Shown here piece after piece: positions 1 to 6,392 of a stretch of DNA of 8,042 bases; position 1 is the first letter of the stretch; each line of letters starts with the position of its first letter. Where the stretch lies: positions 1 to 8,042 of the forward strand of contig CAYLLY010000096.1 of the NCBI GenBank assembly GCA_964384595.1, written 5' to 3'. Both the position numbers and the translations under genes were made by a program. A model generated the notes under the pieces. That model did no database searches, was not told the origin of the DNA, and saw only the letters and a program-made list of their open reading frames with translations. This DNA is from SCTG01 sp964384595 (GTDB lineage Bacteria > Nitrospirota > Nitrospiria > Nitrospirales > NS-4).

Positions 1-1
1 G

Positions 2-970
2 GTGGCGGCTTACGGCCATCGCGCGCTGGACATGCCGATACAGGAAGCCGAGATCCATTACGTCGTGGAGGTTCCGGAAGGCGTTTCGTTCACGGAAACG
101 GCCAACCTGCTCGCCCAGAAGGGCCTCATCCTGAGTCCGTTCTGGTTCCGCCTGCTAGGGAAGTTCCAGGACGCCGAGCGGAAGATCAAGCCGGGCGAGT
201 ACGACCTGCATACTGCCATGCGCCCGGCCGAGATCTTGAACGCCATCGTCTCCGGCCGAGTGATTCAATACAGCGTGACGGTCCAGGAGGGTCTCACGGC
301 TCAGCAGATCAGCAAGGTGCTGGGCGAGACCGGCATCGTCAAGGGGACGGACGTGGCCCGCCTGGTGGCGGATTCCGCATTCATCAAGTCGCTTGGGATC
401 GGGGCCCAAACCTTGGAAGGGTACCTCTACCCGGATACGTACTATTTCCCCAAGCGGGCCAAGGCCGAGGACGTTGTGCGGGCCATGGTGAGCCGCCTAC
501 GGCAGGTCTATACGCCGGAGTTACAGGCGCAGTCCGCGGCGCTCCAGTTGACGGAAGTGCAGGTGCTGACGCTGGCGTCGATCATCGAGAAGGAAACCGG
601 CCAGGATGCCGAGCGGCCCTTGATCTCGGCCGTCTTTCATAACCGGCTGGCCCAGGGCCTCCCCCTGCAGAGCGATCCCACGGTGATCTACGGCCTCCCA
701 AACTTCAACGGTAACCTCACCCGCGCCCACTTGACGCAGAAGACCCCCTTCAATACCTATGTGAACCAGGGGCTGCCGCCGGGGCCGATCGCCAACCCCG
801 GCCTGAAGGCCATCCAGGCGGCGCTGAACCCCGCGCCGGTCAAGTATCTTTACTTTGTCTCTAAGAACGACGGGACCCATCAGTTCTCGGCGACCGTCCA
901 AGAGCACAACCAAGCCGTCGAAAAGTATCAGAAGCGCAGCGCGCGCCAGCCCGCGCGCAAGGCGGCGTGA
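2..970 (+). CDS. mltG: Endolytic murein transglycosylase MltG (YceG-like), 5' end cut by window edge
   Basis: MltG is an inner-membrane lytic transglycosylase that cuts nascent glycan strands and so sets peptidoglycan chain length. The visible 322 residues contain the family landmarks: a LysM-like first part (about residues 20-90, with the PEGVSF and KPGEY motifs), the VQEG segment near 94, LEGYLYPDTY (138-147), and the catalytic block IIEKET (194-199). The first Glu, E196, probably corresponds to the catalytic Glu218 of E. coli MltG. After it come the conserved NRL, SDPTVIYGL and NTY-GLPPGPIANPG motifs, then the C-terminal YFVSKNDGTH-F segment. The N-terminal membrane helix expected for the family is absent, so the gene almost certainly begins upstream. 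The GTG at position 2 is only the first start-like codon in view. The tail (about 311-322) is a short Arg/Lys/Ala-rich extension. The stop TGA overlaps the next gene's ATG. The assignment is firm. Confidence 0.95.
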   Translation: MAAYGHRALDMPIQEAEIHYVVEVPEGVSFTETANLLAQKGLILSPFWFRLLGKFQDAERKIKPGEYDLHTAMRPAEILNAIVSGRVIQYSVTVQEGLTAQQISKVLGETGIVKGTDVARLVADSAFIKSLGIGAQTLEGYLYPDTYYFPKRAKAEDVVRAMVSRLRQVYTPELQAQSAALQLTEVQVLTLASIIEKETGQDAERPLISAVFHNRLAQGLPLQSDPTVIYGLPNFNGNLTRAHLTQKTPFNTYVNQGLPPGPIANPGLKAIQAALNPAPVKYLYFVSKNDGTHQFSATVQEHNQAVEKYQKRSARQPARKAA

Positions 971-1587
971 TGCGTTCTCGTACTCAGCGACGCAGCCCGG
1001 TCGGGTGTCTCCTCATCGCATGGGCCGTTCTGCTTGGTAGTGTGGCGCCGGCTCACGCGGAGACGTGGAAGTGCAGGCAGGCGGACGGCACGGAGATTTT
1101 TTCCGACCGGAATCTCAGCGGCCAGTGCGCGCCGGTGGATGAGAGCGCTCCGCTCATGCGCGTGCCGTCCGTTCCTCCGCCCGATGGGGCGCCTCCGGAG
1201 GAAGCCAAGCCGGCTCCGCAAGAGCCCGTGCAGGTACCGACGCCCGGGCGCGGGCGCAGGATCGATCCGCCGTCGGACGCGAACATTACGATCAGCGACG
1301 TGAAGGCGACGCCGAACTTCAACAGCCTCCTCGGAGTCGCGCAGTACCAGGCCACGATGTTTCTGGGGAACGGCGATACGGAATGGACGGCGGAGAAGGT
1401 CTGTATTACCGTGCGGTTCCGCGACTTCAGCTTCATCTTTCTGGACGTCAACCAGGTCGGGTGCATGGAGGGCCTCAAGCCGCTCGATACCCGCCCCTTC
1501 ACGGTGACCTACACGGGCTTGATCCCGCCGCGGCTTTTTCCCATCCTGGCGGAGGCCAAGGTGGATTTCGTCAAGTGGGCAAAATAG
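970..1587 (+). CDS. Secreted DUF4124-like protein with cysteine pairs, function unknown
   Basis: This is a 205-residue protein of unknown function that is probably periplasmic. Residues 1-30 form a Sec signal peptide: Arg-rich start, hydrophobic core at about 12-24, and a cleavage site after AHA30. Residues 31-53 (ETWKC, DGTEIFSD, C53) resemble DUF4124, a small domain found at the N terminus of many exported proteins. A Pro-rich linker runs from about 60 to 103. Residues 105-205 look like a compact beta-rich domain (alternating hydrophobic stretches, TVRFRDFSFIFLD, FTVTYTGL) with C145 and C165. The four mature cysteines (35, 53, 145, 165) could form two disulfides. I chose the ATG at 970 because it overlaps the mltG stop (TGATG), implying translational coupling; an adjacent GTG at 967 is in the same frame. 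It may act in the envelope with MltG, but that rests on position only. Confidence 0.75.
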   Translation: MRSRTQRRSPVGCLLIAWAVLLGSVAPAHAETWKCRQADGTEIFSDRNLSGQCAPVDESAPLMRVPSVPPPDGAPPEEAKPAPQEPVQVPTPGRGRRIDPPSDANITISDVKATPNFNSLLGVAQYQATMFLGNGDTEWTAEKVCITVRFRDFSFIFLDVNQVGCMEGLKPLDTRPFTVTYTGLIPPRLFPILAEAKVDFVKWAK

Positions 1588-1598
1588 GGGTGCGCTAA
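1586..1598 (+). promoter_or_regulatory. Ribosome binding site and start-stop mini-ORF ahead of mtnA
   Basis: AGGGG (1586-1590) overlaps the preceding TAG stop and sits 8 bases before the TTG at 1599, which supports TTG as the mtnA start. The same stretch contains GTG-CGC-TAA (1590-1598) in the mtnA frame: a possible two-codon ORF whose stop directly abuts the TTG. Because of that TAA, mtnA cannot start any further upstream. Confidence 0.5.
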
Positions 1599-2633
1599 TT
1601 GGTCCCGACCGTTGAGTGGAAAGACGGCGTCGTTCGGATTCTGGATCAGAGCCGGCTGCCGGACAGGGTCGAGTTCGTGGACTGCCGCGATTACGAGACG
1701 GTCGGCATCGCCATCAAGGAACTGTGGGTGCGGGGGGCGCCGGCCATCGGCATCGCGGCGGCGATGGGCGTCGCCCTGGGCGCGCAGGCCGTCAAGGCCG
1801 TGGAATACGACGCCTTCCGCAAGGCGGTCTGGGCGATCGCCGATCATCTGGCCGCGACGCGCCCCACCGCCGTCAATCTCTTCTGGGCCATCGACCGGAT
1901 GAAGCGCCGGCTCGACGCCCTGCAGGCCGAGCCCGTTCCCGTGATCAAGCAAAAGCTGGTCGCCGAGGCCCAGGCCGTGCTCACGGAAGACATCGCCATG
2001 AACAAGGCCATGGGGCGGCACGGCTCGGCGGTGGTCGGCGACGGGCAGACGATCCTCACGCACTGCAACGCGGGCGCGCTTGCCACGGGCGGGTACGGCA
2101 CGGCGCTCGGCGTCGTGCGGGCGGCCTGGGAGGAGGGGAAGAAGATCCGCGTGGTGGCCGGCGAAACCAGGCCGGTCCTGCAGGGCGCGCGGCTGACGGT
2201 CTGGGAGCTGATGCAGGACGGCATTCCGGTCACGCTCATCACCGACAACATGGCCGGCACGCTGATGCGCCAGGGTAAGATTCACGTCTGCGTCGTCGGC
2301 GCGGACCGCATCACGGCGAACGGGGACGTGGCCAACAAGATCGGAACGTACAGCGTGGCGGTGTTGGCGCACGCGCACGGCATCCCTTTCTACGTGGCCG
2401 CGCCCAGCTCCACGATCGATCTCTCGATGGCCTCGGGCGAGCAGATCCCCATCGAGCAGCGCGATCCCCGCGAGGTGACCCACATGTGGGACAGGGCGCC
2501 CATCGCGCCGGACGGGGTGGAAGTGTTCAACCCGGCCTTCGACGTGACCCCGGCCCGGCTGATCACCGGCATCATCACCGAAAAAGGCATCTTCAAGCCG
2601 GCCGAACTGGCCACCAAGATGCGGCAAAGCTGA
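1599..2633 (+). CDS. mtnA: S-methyl-5-thioribose-1-phosphate isomerase
   Basis: MtnA converts 5-methylthioribose-1-phosphate to 5-methylthioribulose-1-phosphate in the cytoplasm, in the methionine salvage pathway that recycles the methylthioadenosine left by polyamine synthesis. The 344 residues are the normal family length. Visible motifs are VEWKDG near the N terminus, the phosphate-binding RGAPAIG (45-51), THCNAGALAT with the catalytic Cys156, GETRP (188-192), TDNMAG (215-220), and GADRITANGDVANKIGTY with the catalytic Asp236, followed by APSSTID and a typical C terminus ending NPAFDVTP and ITEKGIF. The related eIF2B alpha/beta/delta subunits lack the Cys/Asp pair, so this should be the enzyme. 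The TTG start is set by AGGGG at 1586-1590, by the in-frame TAA just upstream, and by alignment with the usual family N terminus. The gap to the upstream gene is 11 bases. No other salvage gene is in the window. The assignment is firm. Confidence 0.96.
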   Translation: MVPTVEWKDGVVRILDQSRLPDRVEFVDCRDYETVGIAIKELWVRGAPAIGIAAAMGVALGAQAVKAVEYDAFRKAVWAIADHLAATRPTAVNLFWAIDRMKRRLDALQAEPVPVIKQKLVAEAQAVLTEDIAMNKAMGRHGSAVVGDGQTILTHCNAGALATGGYGTALGVVRAAWEEGKKIRVVAGETRPVLQGARLTVWELMQDGIPVTLITDNMAGTLMRQGKIHVCVVGADRITANGDVANKIGTYSVAVLAHAHGIPFYVAAPSSTIDLSMASGEQIPIEQRDPREVTHMWDRAPIAPDGVEVFNPAFDVTPARLITGIITEKGIFKPAELATKMRQS

Positions 2634-2634
2634 C

Positions 2635-2653
2635 CCCGTGGACGCAACGCGGG
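2635..2653 (+). terminator. Possible weak hairpin terminator after mtnA
   Basis: CCCGTG (2635-2640) can pair with CGCGGG (2648-2653) as a 6-base-pair stem with one G-U pair and a 7-base loop, starting two bases after the mtnA stop. Only a poor T-containing stretch follows (TTCTGTC), so intrinsic termination would be weak. Its position between two transcription blocks is the main support. Confidence 0.25.
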
Positions 2654-2695
2654 TTCTGTCGCCGCAGGAATTGAATCGAATCTGGCCCCATTTTC

Positions 2696-2704
2696 TGGTA
2701 TCAT
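2696..2704 (+). promoter_or_regulatory. Extended -10 promoter of ndk, possibly giving a leaderless mRNA
   Basis: TGG-TATCAT (2696-2704) matches an extended -10 element: TGn followed by a hexamer with 5 of 6 consensus bases. The only TTG-type -35 candidate, TTGAAT at 2671-2676, is 22 bases upstream of the hexamer, which is too far, so recognition would rely on the extended element. The expected transcription start, 6-7 bases after the hexamer, falls on or next to the ndk ATG at 2711. Confidence 0.4.
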
Positions 2705-2710
2705 GCCGCC

Positions 2711-3133
2711 ATGGTTGAACGCACGCTCGCCATCATCAAGCCGGACGCCGTCGGGCGGCACCTCATCGGGGCCATCATTCAGCGCTACGAGCAGGCCGGC
2801 CTGGTTCCGATCGGGATGAAATTGCTACGATTGACCAAGGCCGAGGCCGAGGGGTTCTATTACATCCACAAGCAACGGCCCTTCTTCGACAGCCTCTGCA
2901 GCTTCATGTCCTCGGGGCCCATCGTCGTTCTGGCGCTGGAAGGAGAGCACGCGATCCAGCGGCACCGGGATCTGATGGGCGTCACGGACCCGGCCAAGGC
3001 CGCCGACGGCACGATCCGCAAGGCCTACGGCACGCACATCGAGCACAACGCCGTCCACGGCTCCGATTCCCCCGAGTCCGCGCAGTTTGAGCTCGGCTAT
3101 TTCTTCAGCGCGCTGGAGTGGCCACAACGCTAA
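2711..3133 (+). CDS. ndk: Nucleoside diphosphate kinase
   Basis: Ndk transfers the gamma-phosphate of ATP to other (d)NDPs through a phosphohistidine intermediate and balances nucleotide pools in the cytoplasm. The 140 residues are full length. The N terminus ERTLAIIKPDAV carries the conserved Lys10. The block HIEHNAVHGSDS (109-120) contains the catalytic His116, followed by PESAQFELGYFF, which matches the C-terminal family signature. The G-T-I-R motif (100-103) is also present. The start ATG follows the usual N terminus. No purine-rich ribosome binding site lies in front of it; instead an extended -10 element ends 6 bases before the ATG, suggesting leaderless translation. An ATG at 2703 is out of frame. 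The lipoprotein gene follows 22 bases downstream and is probably co-transcribed. The assignment is firm. Confidence 0.97.
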   Translation: MVERTLAIIKPDAVGRHLIGAIIQRYEQAGLVPIGMKLLRLTKAEAEGFYYIHKQRPFFDSLCSFMSSGPIVVLALEGEHAIQRHRDLMGVTDPAKAADGTIRKAYGTHIEHNAVHGSDSPESAQFELGYFFSALEWPQR

Positions 3134-3155
3134 CACACTTCGTTCTCAGGCCGTG

Positions 3156-4562
3156 ATGTGCCGGCTGTCCCAGCCTTGTGCACGGACTTCACGATACCGC
3201 TTTCCCCTTTTTATCTTCTGCGTGCTGATCTGTGTAGTCACGCTGCCGGCCTGCTCGTCGCGGGCGGCGCGGCCCTCAGCGAAAGTGCCGATGCCGTCCC
3301 AGGAGATCATTGCCGGCCTTCTCCAGAACGGCAGGCAGGCCATGGCGCAGGGACAGTACGACCGCGCGATCGGCCTGTTCCGCCGCCTCCAGGACGGCTA
3401 TCCCAACGCGCCTGAACGGCCGGAAGCGACGCTGCTGCTGGCGCAGGTCTTCGAGAAAAGAGGAGAGATCCTCCAGGCGCTGGTCGAATATCGCAAACTG
3501 GCCTCTGAATTTTCCCGGGCTCCCCAAGCGATACAGGCCCGGGTGAAAATACCGGAGCTCGAACGGCAACTGCCCGTCATACGGCCGCCGATGGAGTCCC
3601 GGACCATCGGGCTGCACGTGGGGCCCGACGGCCTTGCCGGCCTCGATGACCGCGGGTTGGGCCGTCTGCGGCAGTCCGGGACGAATACCCTCATTGTGAG
3701 TGTCACGCGGAACCGGCCATTTCCAGTGGGAGGGGGGCGGGAAGCCGGCGTGTACTTCAAGACCGACTGGGCGCCGGTTCTCCAGGATCGCCTGTCGGCG
3801 TTGGTGGGCGCGGCTCACCGCCAGGGCATGCAGGTGTGGGCGTCCTTGTCCGTCCGCCGGATGGACTGGATCGATCCGAAGCTGGAATGGGCGGACTGGA
3901 AGTTCAACGCCCAGACCGCCAGGCTGGAGCGGGTCGAGACGCTGGACCTGCTGCATCCGGCTTTGAGGGATTATCAGGTGGGGCTCCTGACGGATCTGGC
4001 GGGGACCGGGGTGGACGGCATTTTCCTGGCTGCCGATCCTCCGTCGGAGGCGAGCGAGGGGTTCAGCACCAACGCGCTCCGGAAGTTCGAGAAGGACATG
4101 GGCCAGCCGATCGACCCGAGCCGGCTCCTGTCCGCGCAGGGACGCGAGCGATCGCTCTCGTACGCACCTGAATTCTGGCGCTGGCTGGGGTGGAAGCAGC
4201 GCGAGCAGTCCAAGGCGGTGATTGGCGTCATGGAGGCGGTCCGCGCGGCGTTCCCCGGCCTGATGGTGGCGGTGGAAGTGCATGCTGAAGCGGTCACCCA
4301 CCCACAGGTGGCCCTGGCGATGTATGCGGAGGATCTCCTCGATCTCAGGCGGTATCGCGTCGACTATATCGCCGTCCCCGTGCCGTCCGTCCCAGGATCG
4401 CTGGCCACCAAGGCCGCTGAGATCGTGCGGGGGGATCGGCTGCTGCTGCTGGTTGATCCGGCAGAGAAGAACGGTTTCAAGCCGGCCGCGCTTTCGGCCG
4501 GAACGGGGTTGATTTACAAGGAGAAATCCAGCCCGCCTCGCTTGACAAACCAGGGACGCTAA
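3156..4562 (+). CDS. Lipoprotein with TPR-like repeats and a PgaB-like glycoside-hydrolase barrel
   Basis: This is a 468-residue predicted lipoprotein. Residues 1-33 form a signal peptide: a basic region, a hydrophobic core at about 17-29, and lipobox LPAC with Cys33. The residues after it are SS rather than Asp, which in E. coli-type sorting would favour the outer membrane. Residues about 52-135 form two to three tetratricopeptide-like helical pairs (AMAQGQYDRAIGLF and EILQALVEY), resembling YbgF/BamD-type repeats. Residues about 149-435 look like a TIM-barrel hydrolase of the GHL type, closest in layout to the C-terminal domain of PgaB: TNTLIVSV, AGVYFKTDWAP, QGMQVWASL, GVDGIFLAADPP (285-296), a WLGWK helix, and YRVDYIAVPVP. 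No polysaccharide deacetylase domain is present. I chose the ATG at 3156, five bases after an AGG, because it gives a clean signal peptide; upstream in-frame starts lie inside ndk. Binding or cleavage of an exopolysaccharide or glycan is an inference. Confidence 0.7.
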   Translation: MCRLSQPCARTSRYRFPLFIFCVLICVVTLPACSSRAARPSAKVPMPSQEIIAGLLQNGRQAMAQGQYDRAIGLFRRLQDGYPNAPERPEATLLLAQVFEKRGEILQALVEYRKLASEFSRAPQAIQARVKIPELERQLPVIRPPMESRTIGLHVGPDGLAGLDDRGLGRLRQSGTNTLIVSVTRNRPFPVGGGREAGVYFKTDWAPVLQDRLSALVGAAHRQGMQVWASLSVRRMDWIDPKLEWADWKFNAQTARLERVETLDLLHPALRDYQVGLLTDLAGTGVDGIFLAADPPSEASEGFSTNALRKFEKDMGQPIDPSRLLSAQGRERSLSYAPEFWRWLGWKQREQSKAVIGVMEAVRAAFPGLMVAVEVHAEAVTHPQVALAMYAEDLLDLRRYRVDYIAVPVPSVPGSLATKAAEIVRGDRLLLLVDPAEKNGFKPAALSAGTGLIYKEKSSPPRLTNQGR

Positions 4563-4570
4563 CTTAGCCT
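4542..4570 (+). promoter_or_regulatory. Sigma70-type promoter for the gcvH-lpdA-HhH-tyrS block
   Basis: A perfect TTGACA -35 (4542-4547) is followed after exactly 17 bases by TAGCCT (4565-4570). This hexamer keeps the three most important -10 positions (T, A and the last T). The -35 lies within the last codons of the lipoprotein gene. The predicted transcript would start near 4577, leaving a leader of about 26 bases that contains AGGAG (4591-4595) seven bases before the gcvH ATG. The leader is too short for a glycine riboswitch. Confidence 0.5.
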
Positions 4571-4602
4571 GCTTCCTCCATGCTTAAACCAGGAGATTGT
4601 GA

Positions 4603-4989
4603 ATGATACCGGAGAATTTGCGTTACCATCGGGAGCACGAGTGGGTTAGGATCGAGGGCAAACAGGCCGTGCTGGGCATCAGCGACCATGCCCAGGAAGC
4701 GTTGGGGGATATTGTCTTCTTCCAGTTGCCCCAGGTCGGAGCCCAGGTGAAGGCCGGGGAGGAAATCGGGGAGGTCGAATCCACGAAAGCGACGTCCTCC
4801 CTGTATACGCCGGTCAGCGGGACGGTGTCTAAAGTAAATGGCGCCCTGAACGAGCGGCCGGAATTGGCCAACAAGGATCCCTACGGGGAGGGGTGGGTGG
4901 CCGTCATTGAGCTGGCCGACCCCGCTGAAGTGAACGGGCTGATGGACGCGAAGGCGTACGCGGCGTTCCTCGAGGCGGAGGCGAAATAG
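4603..4989 (+). CDS. gcvH: Glycine cleavage system H protein
   Basis: GcvH is the small lipoyl carrier of the glycine cleavage system. Its lipoyl-lysine arm moves the aminomethyl group from the P-protein to the T-protein and is re-oxidised by dihydrolipoyl dehydrogenase. The 128 residues match the family length. Motifs are YHREHEWVR (8-16), GISDHAQEALGDIVF (25-39), and the lipoylation site EVESTKATSSLYTPVSG with Lys62, followed by NGALNERPELAN and the C-terminal PYGEGW segment. The strong AGGAG at 4591-4595 with a 7-base spacer fixes the ATG start. The lpdA start codon lies two bases after the stop. GcvT and GcvP are not in the window, so they are either encoded elsewhere or the protein serves another lipoyl-dependent system. 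GcvH-like lipoate-binding proteins of sulfur oxidation (LbpA) are an alternative, but nothing around it suggests that role. Confidence 0.95.
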   Translation: MIPENLRYHREHEWVRIEGKQAVLGISDHAQEALGDIVFFQLPQVGAQVKAGEEIGEVESTKATSSLYTPVSGTVSKVNGALNERPELANKDPYGEGWVAVIELADPAEVNGLMDAKAYAAFLEAEAK

Positions 4990-4991
4990 GG

Positions 4992-6392
4992 GTGCGCATC
5001 GCCATTATCGGCGCCGGCACCGGCGGGTATGTCGCCGCGATCCGCGCGGCGCAACTCGGCGCGCAGGTGACGCTCATCGAGAGCGCCGCGGTGGGGGGGA
5101 TATGCCTCAACTGGGGCTGCATCCCGAGCAAGTCGCTGCTCGCCTGCGCCGAGCTCGCGCAGAAGATCAAAAAGGCGGGGGAGTTCGGGATCACGATCAC
5201 GGGAGCCGTGACGTACGACCTGGCCCGCATGGTCGAGCGGAAGAACAAGATCGTGGCGGGGCTGGTCAAGGGCGTCCGTACCCTGCTGAAGACCTGGAAT
5301 GTCGAGCTGGTCGAAGGACGCGGCGTGCTGGTCAACCCGACGACCGTCCGCGTGGTGAAGCCGGACGGGACCGAGACGACCCTGCAAGCCGACGCGGTCA
5401 TCGTCGGGACCGGCACCACGGCGCCCGCTCTGCCCAGCCTCCCGCTGGACGGAACGGCCATCATCAGCAGCCGGGAGGCGCTGGACCTGACCGTCATTCC
5501 GGACAGCCTCCTGATCGTCGGCGGCGGGGTGGAGGGCTGCGAGTTCGCGTCGCTGTTCAGCGTCCTCGGCACGAAGATCACGCTCGTGGAGATGCTGCCG
5601 CGCATCCTGCCTGCCGAGGATGAAGAGGTCTCCGCGCTGCTGACCGCCGAACTGAAGAAGCAGGGCGTGACGATTCTGGTGAACGTCCGCGTGGAGAAAG
5701 CGGCGGTCTCCCCGGATGGAGTCACAACCACCCTGGCCGACGGCAACACCGTCTCGTCCGCCAAGGTGCTGGTGTCGATCGGGCGGCGATTCAATACCGG
5801 AGGTTTGGGCTTGGAAGAGGCCGGCGTGCAACTCGGCCGCCGCGGCGAGATACTCGTCAACGAGCGCATGGAGACTACCGTGCCCGGTCTCTACGCGATC
5901 GGCGATGTGACCGGCAAGGCGATGCTGGCCCATGTGGCGTCGGCGCAGGGCAAGGTCGCGGCCCGCAACGTCCTCGGCCGGCCGGCGACGATGGCGTACG
6001 ATGTGATCCCGGCCGGCATCTTCACGTTCCCGGAGGTGGGGCGCGTGGGGCTGACCGAGCAGGAAGCCAGGGAGCGCGGGATGGAGATCAAGATCGGAAA
6101 GTTTCGCCCGATCGGGCTGGGCAAGGCGCACGCGTCGGGCGAGACGACCGGCCTGATGAAGATCATCACCGACGCGAAGACCGGCAGGATCGCCGGCGTG
6201 CATCTCGTCGGGGCGCATGCGGCGGACCTGATTCACGAAGCCGCCGTGGCCATGCAGATGGGCGCCACCGCCGGGACGCTCGCCGAGACGATCCACGCGC
6301 ATCCCACGATGCCGGAGGGATTGATGGAAGCGGCCGAGGATGTGGAAGGCATGGCGATCCACCTCGCCCGCCGGAAGGTCGGCGCGTCATGA
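4992..6392 (+). CDS. lpdA: Dihydrolipoyl dehydrogenase (E3 / L-protein)
   Basis: LpdA is an FAD enzyme that re-oxidises dihydrolipoyl groups with NAD+, serving the glycine cleavage system and 2-oxoacid dehydrogenases. The 466 residues are full length. In order: FAD-binding IIGAGTGGY (5-13); redox disulfide GGICLNWGCIPSK with Cys38 and Cys43; the NAD-binding glycine-rich loop IVGGGVEGCEFAS (175-187); the second FAD contact YAIGDVTG (301-308); and the C-terminal dimer interface with the HAHPTMPE motif carrying His437 and Glu442, the usual acid/base pair. The HPTMPE sequence, rather than a mercuric reductase or glutathione reductase tail, supports the lipoamide enzyme. The GTG start at 4992 is preceded by GGAGG (4977-4981) at a long 10-base spacing and lies two bases after the gcvH stop. 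The stop overlaps the next gene's start (ATGA). A run of seven G at 5093-5099 is intact in frame. The assignment is firm. Confidence 0.96.
   Translation: MRIAIIGAGTGGYVAAIRAAQLGAQVTLIESAAVGGICLNWGCIPSKSLLACAELAQKIKKAGEFGITITGAVTYDLARMVERKNKIVAGLVKGVRTLLKTWNVELVEGRGVLVNPTTVRVVKPDGTETTLQADAVIVGTGTTAPALPSLPLDGTAIISSREALDLTVIPDSLLIVGGGVEGCEFASLFSVLGTKITLVEMLPRILPAEDEEVSALLTAELKKQGVTILVNVRVEKAAVSPDGVTTTLADGNTVSSAKVLVSIGRRFNTGGLGLEEAGVQLGRRGEILVNERMETTVPGLYAIGDVTGKAMLAHVASAQGKVAARNVLGRPATMAYDVIPAGIFTFPEVGRVGLTEQEARERGMEIKIGKFRPIGLGKAHASGETTGLMKIITDAKTGRIAGVHLVGAHAADLIHEAAVAMQMGATAGTLAETIHAHPTMPEGLMEAAEDVEGMAIHLARRKVGAS

Noticed and set aside
2..4. GTG at position 2 as the true mltG start
   Set aside because: The family needs an N-terminal membrane helix that is missing here, so the gene must extend beyond the left edge.
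1509..2627. Long open frame on the - strand across mtnA (372 codons)
   Set aside because: It lies antisense to a certain gene and has the Arg/His/Asp-rich composition of a shadow frame in G+C-rich DNA, with no recognisable domain.
2671..2704. Classical -35/-10 pair (TTGAAT with TATCAT) for ndk
   Set aside because: The 22-base spacer is outside the usable range; the extended -10 element alone is the better reading.
3087..3155. Longer lipoprotein start at TTG 3087 inside ndk
   Set aside because: It would overlap ndk by 47 bases and bury the signal peptide behind 23 extra residues; ATG 3156 gives a clean lipoprotein signal.
3276..4301. Open frame on the - strand across the lipoprotein gene (341 codons)
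   Set aside because: The + strand frame has a signal peptide, lipobox and recognisable domains; the reverse frame has none.
4563..4602. Glycine riboswitch ahead of gcvH
   Set aside because: Only 40 bases separate the genes, far too few for the aptamer, and the predicted leader is about 26 bases.
4881..6362. Long open frame on the - strand across lpdA (493 codons)
   Set aside because: It mirrors lpdA codon structure; the product is His/Arg/Asp-rich low complexity with no motif.
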